Positions 33,615-43,700 of a DNA stretch of 64,000 nucleotides are shown one piece after another; position 1 is the stretch's first letter; each line of letters opens with the position of its first letter. Both the position numbers and the translations under genes were made by a program. The DNA comes from Vibrio sp. STUT-A11 (GTDB taxonomy: Bacteria > Pseudomonadota > Gammaproteobacteria > Enterobacterales > Vibrionaceae): the NCBI RefSeq assembly GCF_026000435.1, contig NZ_AP026763.1:1984001-2048000 (forward strand), given 5' to 3'. Under the pieces are notes generated by a model, which was not told the DNA's origin, searched no databases, and was given only the letters and a program-made list of their open reading frames with translations.

Positions 33615-33850
33615 TTCTTCCCTTACGACTTTGTCATTTTTATTGTGGTTACCATCTGTTTACACAATTGCTTGGTGCGCTTCAAGCTATAGACAACAAG
33701 AATACGGGCTATTTCCCTTATTCAGTAAAAATAGCAGCGCTGTGCCTACACGAGACATCACGTCAGATGACGAAAAGTTGCTGCAAAACCTGCCCTTTCG
33801 ACGCAAGTTTGAGAGAATCATTTGCTATTCTCACTTAAATTGAGCACTAT

Positions 33851-33862
33851 TTGTATAGTCAA
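33851..33862 (+). promoter_or_regulatory. HutC-type operator before hutC
   Basis: TTGTATAGTCAA, a near-palindrome resembling the TTGTATATACAA half-sites of HutC/GntR regulators, lies 16 bases before the hutC start. Suggests autoregulation. Confidence 0.5.
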
Positions 33863-33878
33863 TTAAAGGAAAGTCACG

Positions 33879-34586
33879 ATGTCTGTACCACTCTACATAC
33901 AAATTAAGCAATTTATCCTGGATAAAATTGAAACCGGAGAGTGGATGACCGGACAACGCATCGCAACCGAGTTCGAGTTAACCGAACAATTTGATGTCAG
34001 TAGGATGACGGTAAACAAAGCGATTCGAGATCTCGTTAACGAAGGCAAACTTCAGCGCCGACCGCGACTCGGCACATTTGTCTGTGATCCCGTTGAGAAA
34101 TCGGAGTCACCACTGTTAGACATCCGCAACATTGCTCAGGAAGTCAGTGAACGCGGCCGTCAATATCGCAGCAAGGTGCTGAAACAGATCGCGATAAAAG
34201 CCGATGCGACTATCGCCACTAAGCTTGGGGTTATGCTTGGGACGACCGTATTCTATAGTGAAATTATCCACTACGAGGACAGCACTCCAATCCAGTTAGA
34301 ACTGCGCTGGGTCAATAGCCAATATGCGCCAAGTTACCTGGACCAAGACTTCACTGATATCACGCCAAACCAGTTTTTGTCCGATAACTGCCCGCTCAGT
34401 GCCATCGAGCATACCGTTGAAGCTATCATTCCGGATAGCCGCATAAAGCTTGATTTAAAAATGCAAGCTAACGAGCCCTGCCTGCTATTAAACCGCAGAA
34501 CCTGGAGCCAAGATAAACTCGTCAGTACTGCCTTGCTCTACCATCCAGGCAACAAGTACAAACTGAGTTCTAAAGTGCTCATTTAA
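33879..34586 (+). CDS. hutC: Histidine utilisation repressor
   Basis: GntR/HutC-family repressor, 235 residues. Winged helix at 1-75 (FELTEQFDVSRMTVNKAIRD, LQRRPRLGTFVCDP) and a UbiC-like (UTRA) ligand domain at ~90-230 with YSEIIHYEDSTPIQLELRWV. The HutC ligand is urocanate. Upstream of hutI and hutG; TGTATATACA palindromes precede both hutC and hutI. Confidence 0.93.
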   Translation: MSVPLYIQIKQFILDKIETGEWMTGQRIATEFELTEQFDVSRMTVNKAIRDLVNEGKLQRRPRLGTFVCDPVEKSESPLLDIRNIAQEVSERGRQYRSKVLKQIAIKADATIATKLGVMLGTTVFYSEIIHYEDSTPIQLELRWVNSQYAPSYLDQDFTDITPNQFLSDNCPLSAIEHTVEAIIPDSRIKLDLKMQANEPCLLLNRRTWSQDKLVSTALLYHPGNKYKLSSKVLI

Positions 34587-34672
34587 TCGAGTGGGAATAA
34601 CAATCCCCCTACTCTTCGATCACACCTTTACAACATCAACCTTGTCATCGATACTTTCTTGTTATACACATT

Positions 34673-34682
34673 TGTATATACA
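34673..34682 (+). promoter_or_regulatory. HutC-type operator before hutI
   Basis: TGTATATACA is a perfect 10-base palindrome within TTTGTATATACAT, 31 bases before the hutI start and just downstream of a promoter-like TTGTCA...TATACA pair (spacer 15). Position suits repression by HutC. Confidence 0.7.
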
Positions 34683-34713
34683 TTTACTGCTACCAACCAA
34701 ATAGGATACAAAA

Positions 34714-35964
34714 ATGGATTTGCTGATTGAAAATGCGCGTCTGGTCACTATGACGCAAGGGGAAGCAGGATATCTGCCTACATCACCTGCGCGTGTCGGT
34801 ATTCAATCGGGGAAAATCGTCGCCATCAGTACTTGTTCACGTGGTGAAGACGACCCTAAAATCGAGTCACAGCTAGATCCTAAACACTACCCGCAAAGTC
34901 TCGATCTACAAGGCAAGCTAATGATGCCGGGTTTGATTGATTGCCATACTCACCTTATTTATGCCGGAAATCGTGCCAATGAGTTCGAGATGCGTTTAAA
35001 CGGGGTGCCATATCAAGAGATTGCTCAACAAGGTGGTGGTATTCTCTCTACCGTAAAAGCAACACGAGCCGCAACCGAAGCGCAGTTAGTTGAACTTGCA
35101 CTGCCACGTTTAGACGGCTTGCTAGCCAGTGGTGTGACTTCGGTAGAAGTGAAATCAGGCTACGGGTTAACGCTCAATGACGAGCTCAAAATGCTACGTG
35201 CCGCAAAAGCACTAGAGCAAGAACGAAAGGTGAAGGTAACGACAACGTTGCTTGCCGCCCATGCGTTACCTCCAGAGTTTGCTGGTCGCGCTGACGACTA
35301 TATTGAACATATTTGTCAGGACATCATCCCTCTTGTCGCAGAAGAAAAACTCGCCACCAGCGTCGATGTTTTTTGCGAGTCTATCGGCTTCAACTTAGCG
35401 CAAACAGAAAAAGTGTTTGCCACGGCAAAACAACACGGCTTAAAAGTAAAGGGCCATACAGAACAGCTCTCTAACCTCGGTGGTACCGCGCTTACCGCAC
35501 AATATAATGGTCTTTCTGCCGATCATATTGAGTTCCTTGATGAAGAAGGTGTTGTCGCGCTTTCTAAATCCAACACCATCGCAACCTTACTGCCAGGTGC
35601 GTTTTATTTCTTGCGTGAAACGCAACTGCCACCAATCGAGTTGCTGAGAAAGCACCAAGTACCGATGGCGATCGCAACCGACGTTAACCCAGGCACCTCG
35701 CCATTTTCCGATATGACCCTGATGATGAATATGGCATGCACCCTATTCCGTCTGACACCGCAGGAAGCACTGCGAGGCGCAACTCAACATGCAGCAAAAG
35801 CATTAGGTTACGAAGGTTCCCGAGGAGTGATCAAAGTTGGCTTTGATGCTGACTTCTCGGTTTGGGATATCGACCATCCAGCCGATCTGAGTTATCAAGT
35901 CGGTGCAAAACGTCTGGTAGGTCGTATAGTAAATGGTGAGTACATTGCACATGGAGGCCTGTAA
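34714..35964 (+). CDS. hutI: Imidazolonepropionase
   Basis: Third enzyme of histidine breakdown: opens imidazolonepropionate to formiminoglutamate. 416 residues, amidohydrolase fold with metal ligands in MPGLIDCHTHLIYAGNRANE, GHTEQLSNLGG and ATDVNPGTSPFSDMTLMMNM. Shares a transcript with hutG, which starts two bases after this stop. Confidence 0.97.
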   Translation: MDLLIENARLVTMTQGEAGYLPTSPARVGIQSGKIVAISTCSRGEDDPKIESQLDPKHYPQSLDLQGKLMMPGLIDCHTHLIYAGNRANEFEMRLNGVPYQEIAQQGGGILSTVKATRAATEAQLVELALPRLDGLLASGVTSVEVKSGYGLTLNDELKMLRAAKALEQERKVKVTTTLLAAHALPPEFAGRADDYIEHICQDIIPLVAEEKLATSVDVFCESIGFNLAQTEKVFATAKQHGLKVKGHTEQLSNLGGTALTAQYNGLSADHIEFLDEEGVVALSKSNTIATLLPGAFYFLRETQLPPIELLRKHQVPMAIATDVNPGTSPFSDMTLMMNMACTLFRLTPQEALRGATQHAAKALGYEGSRGVIKVGFDADFSVWDIDHPADLSYQVGAKRLVGRIVNGEYIAHGGL

Positions 35965-35965
35965 T

Positions 35966-36964
35966 ATGTCTCATCCAGACTTACATAACCCACTATTTCA
36001 TTGGCAAGGCCGTCATGATGCGGAAGACGGAAAACTCGGTCAACGTATCCACCATGTCGTCCAACATCAGTCAGTCAACGAACTGGAAAAACAACCGCAT
36101 GGTGTCTCAATATTAGGCTTCGCAACCGATGCGGGTGTAGCCAGAAACAAGGGCCGCGTAGGAGCGAGGAAATCGCCAGACTTAATCCGTCGCGCTCTGG
36201 CGAATCTCGCTTGGCACAAAGATGCGCCAATTTATGATCTCGGTACAGTGGTTTGTGAGGACGATTTATTGGAAGAAAGCCAGGCGCGTTGTGCCAATAC
36301 AATTTCTCAAGCACTGCCCCACACCCCGGTTATTGTTCTGGGTGGTGGACACGAGATCGCATGGGCATCGTTCGCGGGAATTGCAGAGTACTTTAAGTCA
36401 CATCATCCAGATAAAAAGCCGAAAATTGGCATTGTCAATTTCGATGCACACTTCGATCTACGTGCTTTTGAAAGCCCGATAGCCGACGTGAAACCAAGCT
36501 CTGGTACGCCATTCAATCAAATTCATCACTTTTGCCAACGCAATGACTGGGCTTTCCACTATGCCTGCTTGGGTGTCAGTCGCAGCAGCAACACTCAGGC
36601 TCTATTCCAGAAAGCCGACGACTTGAACGTATGGTACGTGGAAGATCATCAGCTTAGTTACCTGAACCACAACTACCATTTGACACAACTGCAACACTTT
36701 ATCGACGATTGTGACTACCTGTATCTCACGATTGATCTGGACGTATTTCCAGCAGCAACGGCTCCTGGTGTGAGTGCGCCAGCTGCTCGTGGCGTGAGTT
36801 ACGATACGATTGCGCCATTCTTAGAGCGCATTCTTCATTGTAAAAACAAGTTGATGCTGGCCGATATCGCAGAGTACAACCCAAATTATGATGTCGACAG
36901 TCAAACGGCACGCTTAGCCGCCCGTTTGTGTTGGGACATTGCCAATGCAATGGCAGAGAAGTAG
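35966..36964 (+). CDS. hutG: Formimidoylglutamase
   Basis: Fourth histidine-degradation enzyme, giving glutamate and formamide. Ureohydrolase (arginase) family with manganese ligands in GGGHEIAWASF, NFDAHFDLR and TIDLDVFPAATAPGVSAPAA. ATG 35966, with GGAGG eight bases before, is chosen; an ATG at 35933 overlaps hutI. 332 residues. hutU and hutH, which usually complete the operon, are not in this window. Confidence 0.96.
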   Translation: MSHPDLHNPLFHWQGRHDAEDGKLGQRIHHVVQHQSVNELEKQPHGVSILGFATDAGVARNKGRVGARKSPDLIRRALANLAWHKDAPIYDLGTVVCEDDLLEESQARCANTISQALPHTPVIVLGGGHEIAWASFAGIAEYFKSHHPDKKPKIGIVNFDAHFDLRAFESPIADVKPSSGTPFNQIHHFCQRNDWAFHYACLGVSRSSNTQALFQKADDLNVWYVEDHQLSYLNHNYHLTQLQHFIDDCDYLYLTIDLDVFPAATAPGVSAPAARGVSYDTIAPFLERILHCKNKLMLADIAEYNPNYDVDSQTARLAARLCWDIANAMAEK

Positions 36965-37027
36965 CAGGAGTTATTATTTAAGCTTCTGACACTAATGCAG
37001 TATTCAAAAGCTCTATCTAAAACATGT

Positions 37028-37240
37028 AATGCCGTTCGCTTAGCTGCTAACGGCGTCTTTAAGCCTCCAGTCATCCTGAACAACGACGAAGGAGTGTGAT
37101 TCAGGATCTAATTTCTGAGCACTTTATGGCCGAAATATTTCATTAACTGCTCACCGCGCTGCGATTAGATTCCTAGTCTCGCTAGAGCTCGCTGGAATGA
37201 CTCAGATAAAATCGTTAAGCGATTGATATTACATCTAAAA
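37028..37240. repeat. Dispersed palindromic intergenic repeat, copy 2
   Basis: Second copy of the repeat at 16202-16412. Central unit 37070-37201 begins GTCATCCTGA and ends CTGGAATGAC; flanking CCGTTCG...AACGG and CGTTAAGCGAT segments are shared with copy 1. It occupies most of the gap after hutG. The rest, to 37479, holds no gene I can support. Confidence 0.8.
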
Positions 37241-37479
37241 CATGGGGCTTTTTTATGTCTATACTTTTATCATACAACTTCACACCCAAATACCGTCATA
37301 TCATAAGCACGGAACGATGAGGTTGGTAAGTTTGAAAGTGAATCAAGTATGCGTTATTAACCATTTATCTTTCAATGACTACATGGTCATTAAGATAAGT
37401 TAAAATGTCACTGGATGGACCATTGCCCGTCAGTGTTTCGCATATAATCCCTTACAGTTTTGGTTACTACGTAAAAATT

Positions 37480-38205
37480 ATGTTTCTAACACCTTATTTT
37501 TCTAACAATGAGCACCAGTTTCAGTTCACTCGCGAGCAGGCAAGTCACTTTGCTAAACGCGTAGCTGGTGATTACAACCCAATCCACGATGAAGACAACA
37601 AACGCTTCTGTGTTCCAGGCGATCTACTGTTTGCCGTACTTCTGAGCAAAGAAGGCATTAGCCAAAAAATGCGTTTTAACTTCTCTGGTATGGTGAATAA
37701 CGGCGTTGCGCTTCATATCGAGAATAAGTGTGAGAAAGAAAGTGCTGTGGTTGATGAGGCTGGCAAAGAATATTTGCATATGTCTCGTGAAGGGGAAACT
37801 AATCACGACGCCGCATTTATCGAGCACGTAGTGACAAATTACGTTCAGTTTTCTGGCATGAACTTCCCGCACATCATGGTTCCTCTTATGGAAGAGCAAC
37901 AAATGATGATCAACTGCCAACGTCCATTAGTGATTTACGAAAGTATGGAAGTTGAGTTTTCTCGTCTGGACCTAACCCATCCAGAAGTAGAATTTACTGG
38001 CGCAACATTCGACGTAGAAGGCAAACGTGGTGTTGTGACGTTGAATTTTGCCTTCAAAGAAGATGGTGAAGTTGTCGGCAATGGTATCAAGCGTATGGTT
38101 GCAAGTGGTTTAAAACCTTACGACCAAGAAGCGGTCGACGATCTGGTTCAGCGTTTCCACGCGCGTAAGGACGCATTCTTAGCAAAGTTCATTGAGGCAG
38201 CCTAA
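37480..38205 (+). CDS. DUF3581-family protein with hot-dog/MaoC-like motif
   Basis: 241 residues from ATG 37480; an in-frame ATG 75 bases upstream adds hydrophobic, atypical residues. The N-terminal stretch AKRVAGDYNPIHDEDNKRF followed by VPGDLLFAVLL strongly resembles the MaoC-type hydratase motif (GDxNPIHxD), so Asp and His of an enoyl-hydratase-like site may be present. The rest fits a double hot-dog. The substrate is unknown; the family is seen mainly in marine gamma-proteobacteria. Single-gene unit with its own terminator. Confidence 0.75.
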   Translation: MFLTPYFSNNEHQFQFTREQASHFAKRVAGDYNPIHDEDNKRFCVPGDLLFAVLLSKEGISQKMRFNFSGMVNNGVALHIENKCEKESAVVDEAGKEYLHMSREGETNHDAAFIEHVVTNYVQFSGMNFPHIMVPLMEEQQMMINCQRPLVIYESMEVEFSRLDLTHPEVEFTGATFDVEGKRGVVTLNFAFKEDGEVVGNGIKRMVASGLKPYDQEAVDDLVQRFHARKDAFLAKFIEAA

Positions 38206-38237
38206 ACACTGCCTCAAGCTCCTAAGCACATACCTTC

Positions 38238-38270
38238 AGCGGTAACGACCCACAAGGCGTTGCCGCTTTT
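38238..38270 (+). terminator. Terminator after DUF3581 gene
   Basis: Stem AGCGGTAACG / CGTTGCCGCT followed by TTT. Confidence 0.8.
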
Positions 38271-38333
38271 CACAACGCTTCCCAGATTTTTCTCCATTTG
38301 CCCTTCACTAACATACTCTGCTCCTCCCCCGAA

Positions 38334-39158
38334 TCAAGCGCCGCTGAAAACGAATGAACGCATTGAGATTGAACCTAACTCGACTCCTTGCGAGGTATAA
38401 ACCAGTTCCTCTTTCAGATTCGATGCACCCGCGATCGTCAATGCAGGAGCGTAATGTTCGAGTGTCGGGTTAGCCATACGCATTAAGCTCCCCATAGAAG
38501 CGACATCGGCTAATGATTTAAAGTCACGGTTATTCAGCTTCTCAGCGACAAACTGATCAAACTCAATCGCCCAGTCGTGTGGTTTTCCATCAAACTGCAA
38601 AGCTCTTAAGTTGTGAACAATATTGCCCGAGCCAAGAATCAACACCCCTCGGTCACGTAATTCAGATAGTTTTTTACCGATGCTTAAGTGCCAGTTCATG
38701 TCTTTGGTAATATCAATAGATAGTTGAAATACCGGAACATCTGCAGCCGGAAACAACGAATTCAGTACCGACCATGCACCGTGGTCCAGTCCCCAGGTAT
38801 CATCCGTGTGAACATGATGATCCGATAATAAAGCCGCAACTTCATTCGCTAGCTGTGGGTGCCCTTTCGCCGGATATTGCTTCTCATATAACGCATCTGG
38901 GAAACCGTAAAAATCATGAATAGTACGAGGTAATGCGGAAACATCGACCAGCGTACTGCCCTGTGTCATCCAGTGTGCGGAAACCACCAGTATTGCCTGA
39001 GGCCTTGGCAGTGTGCGTCCCAGTTCCACCCAGCTACGTGTGAATTCATTATCCTCAATGACGTTCATTGGGGAACCGTGACCAAGAAATACCACCGGCA
39101 TTCTTGGCGAAGCTTTAAATCTGTTTTTCAGCTTTTGAAGTGAGGACATAACGCTCAT
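38334..39158 (-). CDS. ygiD: LigB-type extradiol ring-cleavage dioxygenase (YgiD)
   Basis: 274 residues from ATG 39158 (AAGGGA six bases before). Class III extradiol dioxygenase: metal-ligand His in FLGHGSPMNVI, VVSAHWMTQG, and TWGLDHGAWSVLNSLFP. E. coli YgiD acts on L-DOPA in vitro; the natural substrate is uncertain. Divergent from a LysR gene which probably controls it. The metal-dependent fold and size (~262-275) fit the family. Confidence 0.9.
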   Translation of the reverse strand: MSVMSSLQKLKNRFKASPRMPVVFLGHGSPMNVIEDNEFTRSWVELGRTLPRPQAILVVSAHWMTQGSTLVDVSALPRTIHDFYGFPDALYEKQYPAKGHPQLANEVAALLSDHHVHTDDTWGLDHGAWSVLNSLFPAADVPVFQLSIDITKDMNWHLSIGKKLSELRDRGVLILGSGNIVHNLRALQFDGKPHDWAIEFDQFVAEKLNNRDFKSLADVASMGSLMRMANPTLEHYAPALTIAGASNLKEELVYTSQGVELGSISMRSFVFSGA

Positions 39159-39299
39159 CGCTTTTCCCTTATTTTTCAGTGCCACATCATGGCGTGCTTA
39201 ACTTGGTATGAGGAAATTATGTACTCTGCACACTTTCAATACAATGACGATTATGTAGAATGATATTCAACAAAACGTTCCTAATATTGGAGTATTAAG

Positions 39300-40202
39300 A
39301 TGGACCTGGTTTTTGGCTTAAAAGCGTTTGTGGCGACTGCACAGACCGGCTCTTTTACTGAAGCAGCACAAAGGCTCGGCGTATCGAACCGGATCACCTC
39401 TAAATATGTGGCTCAATTGGAGGAAAGGATTGGTGCGCAGTTATTACAGAGAACCACTCGCAAGGTAGGCCTTACGCCCACAGGCCAGGCGTTGCTTGCT
39501 CGAGCCCCTACTCTGTTAGACGAACTCGATGACCTTCTTGGCGCAATATCTGAAGAGTCCAAAGGATTAACTGGTGTACTGCGTGTGTCCGCACCATTAA
39601 CGTTCGGCGAAATCTACATCACTGGCTTACTGAGCCGCTTTTCAGCCCTGCATCCACAGCTCTCCATCGATCTCCGTTTGAGTGACTCCTACGTAGACTT
39701 AGCCACAGAGGGCATTGATTTAGCATTTCGTATAGGGATGCCAGACACGGCAACGTTGAAAGTAAGAAAGCTTGGTGAAATAACCAGTTGTGTCGTCGCC
39801 TCACCTGAATACCTGAAACTACGAGGAACACCAACTACGCCTCTGGATTTGAACGATCACTTTTGTATTATTGATACCAACCGGAGAGGCCATAACAAGT
39901 GGCAATTTTATCGCGCTAAAGAAGAAACCGCCGTCATACCTGAGAGGAACCTGATGGTGAATAGCGCCCGCATCGCAAAAGACTGGGCGATAGATGGGCG
40001 TGGGATAGCTATTTGTCCAGATTTTGTTTTACAACATGATCTTGAGAGCGGAAAGCTAGTCAAACTGCTAGACGAATACAGCATGAATACACACCCGATT
40101 AATGCGGTGTATTTAGAAGGAAACGTAATACCGCGGAAAGTCCGGGCGCTGATTGATTTCGTGGTAGAAGACTTTGTCAAAAGACCACCTGGAGCTATTT
40201 AA
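39300..40202 (+). CDS. LysR-family transcriptional regulator
   Basis: 300 residues. Helix-turn-helix at 1-60 (FVATAQTGSFTEAAQRLGVS, VGLTPTGQALLARAP) and a LysR effector domain (TGVLRVSAPLTFGEIYITGL). Divergent from ygiD with ~140 bases between, the usual layout for control of the neighbour. The effector is unknown. Confidence 0.9.
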   Translation: MDLVFGLKAFVATAQTGSFTEAAQRLGVSNRITSKYVAQLEERIGAQLLQRTTRKVGLTPTGQALLARAPTLLDELDDLLGAISEESKGLTGVLRVSAPLTFGEIYITGLLSRFSALHPQLSIDLRLSDSYVDLATEGIDLAFRIGMPDTATLKVRKLGEITSCVVASPEYLKLRGTPTTPLDLNDHFCIIDTNRRGHNKWQFYRAKEETAVIPERNLMVNSARIAKDWAIDGRGIAICPDFVLQHDLESGKLVKLLDEYSMNTHPINAVYLEGNVIPRKVRALIDFVVEDFVKRPPGAI

Positions 40203-40245
40203 ATCAAATAGAAATGGCCTTCTGTCATAGAGAAAAGATCAGCAG

Positions 40246-40707
40246 CTATACCCAGCGGCGAACCCGGTTTTTGTATTTCAGGTAGTCTTCACCAAACAGC
40301 CTTTCTAACACGTGCTCTTCAGGTTTTATTTGGTAGCGATTCATGTAAGAGATAAATAGCGCACCGCAGAGGATTACACTAAGATGCTGCCACCACAACC
40401 CTAACGCGATAATAAGCAGCAACAAAGCAACATACATCGGGTTACGGGTATAAGCGAAGACACCAGTACTCACAACCGTTGTGGCAAACTCTGGCTTAAC
40501 TGGATTGACGGTCGTCTTTAGTTTGCGGAATTCATAAAGTCCAGCAATACCAATGAAGCCCGATAAAAGGGTTAGAATTGCGACAACAAATTCGACAAAA
40601 GGCACGGTGATCATAAAGTTTGGCGTGAGTCCTTTCAGCCAATACATAAGCAAAACCACCAGCAAAAATACCGCGACTGGCGGCACTCTAAGTTCAAGTT
40701 TTCTCAA
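40246..40707 (-). CDS. Isoprenylcysteine carboxyl methyltransferase-like membrane protein
   Basis: 153 residues with four membrane helices and the ICMT/PEMT motif: STGVFAYTRNPMYVALLLLI and, near the end, PEEHVLERLFGEDYLKYKNR. Such bacterial proteins methylate lipids or small thiols; the true substrate is unknown. It stands downstream of the ydiJ terminator and is probably a separate unit. Confidence 0.85.
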   Translation of the reverse strand: MRKLELRVPPVAVFLLVVLLMYWLKGLTPNFMITVPFVEFVVAILTLLSGFIGIAGLYEFRKLKTTVNPVKPEFATTVVSTGVFAYTRNPMYVALLLLIIALGLWWQHLSVILCGALFISYMNRYQIKPEEHVLERLFGEDYLKYKNRVRRWV

Positions 40708-40744
40708 GGTTCAAATCCTATGAAGTCTCAAGTTAATGAGTCAA

Positions 40745-40773
40745 TAAAAAGCCCAGCAGAACTGGGCTTATTC
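40745..40773 (-). terminator. Terminator of ydiJ
   Basis: Stem AAGCCCAG / CTGGGCTT with a T run on the minus strand, 18 bases beyond the ydiJ stop. Confidence 0.85.
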
Positions 40774-40786
40774 TTCATTGAAGTGA

Positions 40787-43700
40787 TTAAATAAGGGTCA
40801 GCAACGCCTGAACCGGATGCTTCGGCTTGGTTCCTTCAAAGCGTTTGACCTGGCTTCGACAAGAGTAGCCCGTAATGAGACATCGCTCGTTATCCAACTT
40901 ATCTAAGTTTGGCTTCCAGCTTAGATTGTAAATATCTCTCGACATTTCCAACTTATCCACTTCGTGACCAAAAGTACCCGCCATACCACAGCAACCAACC
41001 GGTACGGTATTTAGTACCGCACCAAAGTGAGCAAAAATCGCCCCCCACTCTTTTTCGGCATTTGGCATTTTGGTTTTTTCTGTACAGTGGGCAAACAGAT
41101 ACCAGGGTTCTTGTTGCGCGGACTCTACCGCAGCGAAATTCTCCAGTCTTGGATAGAGCCACTCGTGAGCAGTCAGCACATCAAATTCACCGCGCTTATC
41201 GCCCAGAACTTCGTTGTATTCGTCTCGGTAACAAAGCACCAACGCAGGGTCAACACCAACCATCGGAATGCCCAAATCGGCAACCAGAGATAAAAACTTC
41301 GCGGTATCCGTCGCTGTTTCGGAGAACTGGCGTAAAAAGCCTTTGATATGCTGAGCTTTACCATTTGGTTTAAATGGCAACAGAACCGGATTCATTCCCA
41401 GCTTTCTGGTCAGCTTAACAAAATCTTCTACAACGTCGGCATCGTAATAGCTGGTAAACGGGTCTTGAACAATCAGAACGTGTTTACTCTTCTGTTCCGA
41501 AGATAACTTCGATAAGGCATTAAGGTCATAAGCGGTAGTCAGAGACTCAATACGCTTGTGCAAAGTCGGCACAGACAGCAAAGGCGCATCCACGTAACCC
41601 ACTGTCGATGCGGTTAAGCTTTTCACCCAAGATTGCTTGATAACACTGTTTACAACGCTTGGTGCTTTCGCCATCAGCGGTAGCATGGTTTCAATATTCG
41701 CCACCAAGTAATCTTTAGCCGGGCGTTGGTAGCGAGAGTGATAGATGTTTAGAAAGCGAGAACGGAAGCTTGGTACATCCACTTTAATCGGACACTGGCT
41801 GGCACACGCTTTACAAGCCAGACAGCCATTCATCGCCTCATAAACTTCATGTGAGAAGTCATATTCGTGACGACGGTTAATTGAATGGCGAACACGATCG
41901 ATCATGGTTTTGATCGAAGCTTTGCTTTCCAGCGCTTGTTTTTCAAGGTCGAGAATATCGATACCTTGTTCCGTCAACTGACGCAACCATTCGCGGACTA
42001 ATCCGGCCCGACCTTTCGGAGAGTGACGACGATCAGCCGTGACTTTCATCGATGGACACATTGGTGAGCTGGTGTCGTAGTTAAAACACAGGCCATTACC
42101 GTTACACTCCATCGCTTGCTTGAAGCTGTCGCGAACCTGAACATCAATCTGACGATCAAAGTAACCACGTTTGGTGTCAGTTACTTTCACTAACTCTGCA
42201 TCACTGTCTAACGGCGTACAGATTTTCCCCGGGTTCATCTTGTTGTGAGGGTCAAACGCCGCTTTCACACGTCGAAGCTCGGTAAATAGCTCTTCACCAA
42301 AGAATTCCGGCCCGTATTCTGAGCGGAAACCTTTACCGTGTTCTCCCCACATCAAGCCGCCGTATTTCGCCACCAGCTTAACCACTTCATCTGAAAGTTC
42401 ATGCATCAGCGCTTCTTGCTGAGGATCGCACAGATCCAAAGCAGGACGAACGTGCAGTACGCCCGCATCAACATGGCCAAACATACCGTAATTAAGCGAC
42501 TTGCCGTCAAGCAGCTCACGGAACTCGGCAATAAAATCGGCTAAGTTTTCTGGTGGAACACACGTATCTTCAGCAAACGGTACCGGTTTAGCACGACCTT
42601 TAGCCGCACCCAGCAGACCTACCGCTTTTTTACGCATGTTGTAAATGCGGCCAATGCTCGCCACATCATTACACACCTGATAGCCAATAATGCCCGCTTC
42701 TTCTGTTTCGAGCATGGTATCAAGTTTGGCGGTTAACGCCGCGACTTGAGAGGCGATCTCCTCAGCATCCTCGCCTGCGTATTCCACCATGTTGATACCA
42801 AGCATCTCTTTGTCTGGTACATCCGTGATGAGATCGCTGACCGTATGCCAAACAATATCTTGTTTCGCTAGGTTAAGAACTTTTGAGTCAACCGTTTCTA
42901 CCGACATTGCATTCGCTTGCACCATCAGTGGCGCATTACGTAAAGCGGAGTCAAATGTATTGTATTTAACGTTGACCAAGGTACGCACTTTAGGAATACG
43001 AGTCAGGTTTAATTTCGCTTCCGTAATGAAGGCAAGTGATCCCTCTGCACCACACAATACGCGGGTGATATCAAAACTATCATCCTCTTCGTTCAGTGCA
43101 TTTTTCAGATCGTAACCGGTTAAGAAACGGTTTAATGGCGGAAATTTGTCATTAATTTGCTGACGCTTTTCACGACATACGGATTCGGTGACATTCAGTG
43201 CGGTTGCTGCAAACTCGCCCTCTTCTGGCAAACCATGAGACAAGTCTGATTCTAAAATCGAGCCATCGGCAAACACGGCTTGTAACGACAGGACGTGATC
43301 GGACGTTTTGCCATATTTTAGTGATCCCTGACCAGAGGCGTCAGTGTTGACCATGCCGCCGATAGTGGCGCGATTACTGGTGGATAAGTCAGGTGAGAAA
43401 AAATAACCATAAGGGCGTACTGCATCATTTAACTGGTCTTTTATCACACCAGTTTGAACGCGCACCCAGCCTTCTTCCTCGTTAATTTCAAGCACGTTGT
43501 TCATGTGGCGAGACAAATCAACCACAATCCCTTTTGTCAGGGACTGCCCATTAGTGCCAGTACCACCGCCGCGAGGTGAGAACGTGATTCGCTCATACTT
43601 TTCTTTATTGCTCAGTTTACCAATAAGCGCAACATCTTGCGTCGTTCTTGGGTGAACAACAGCCTGAGGTAACTGTTGGTACACACTGTTGTCAGTGGAA

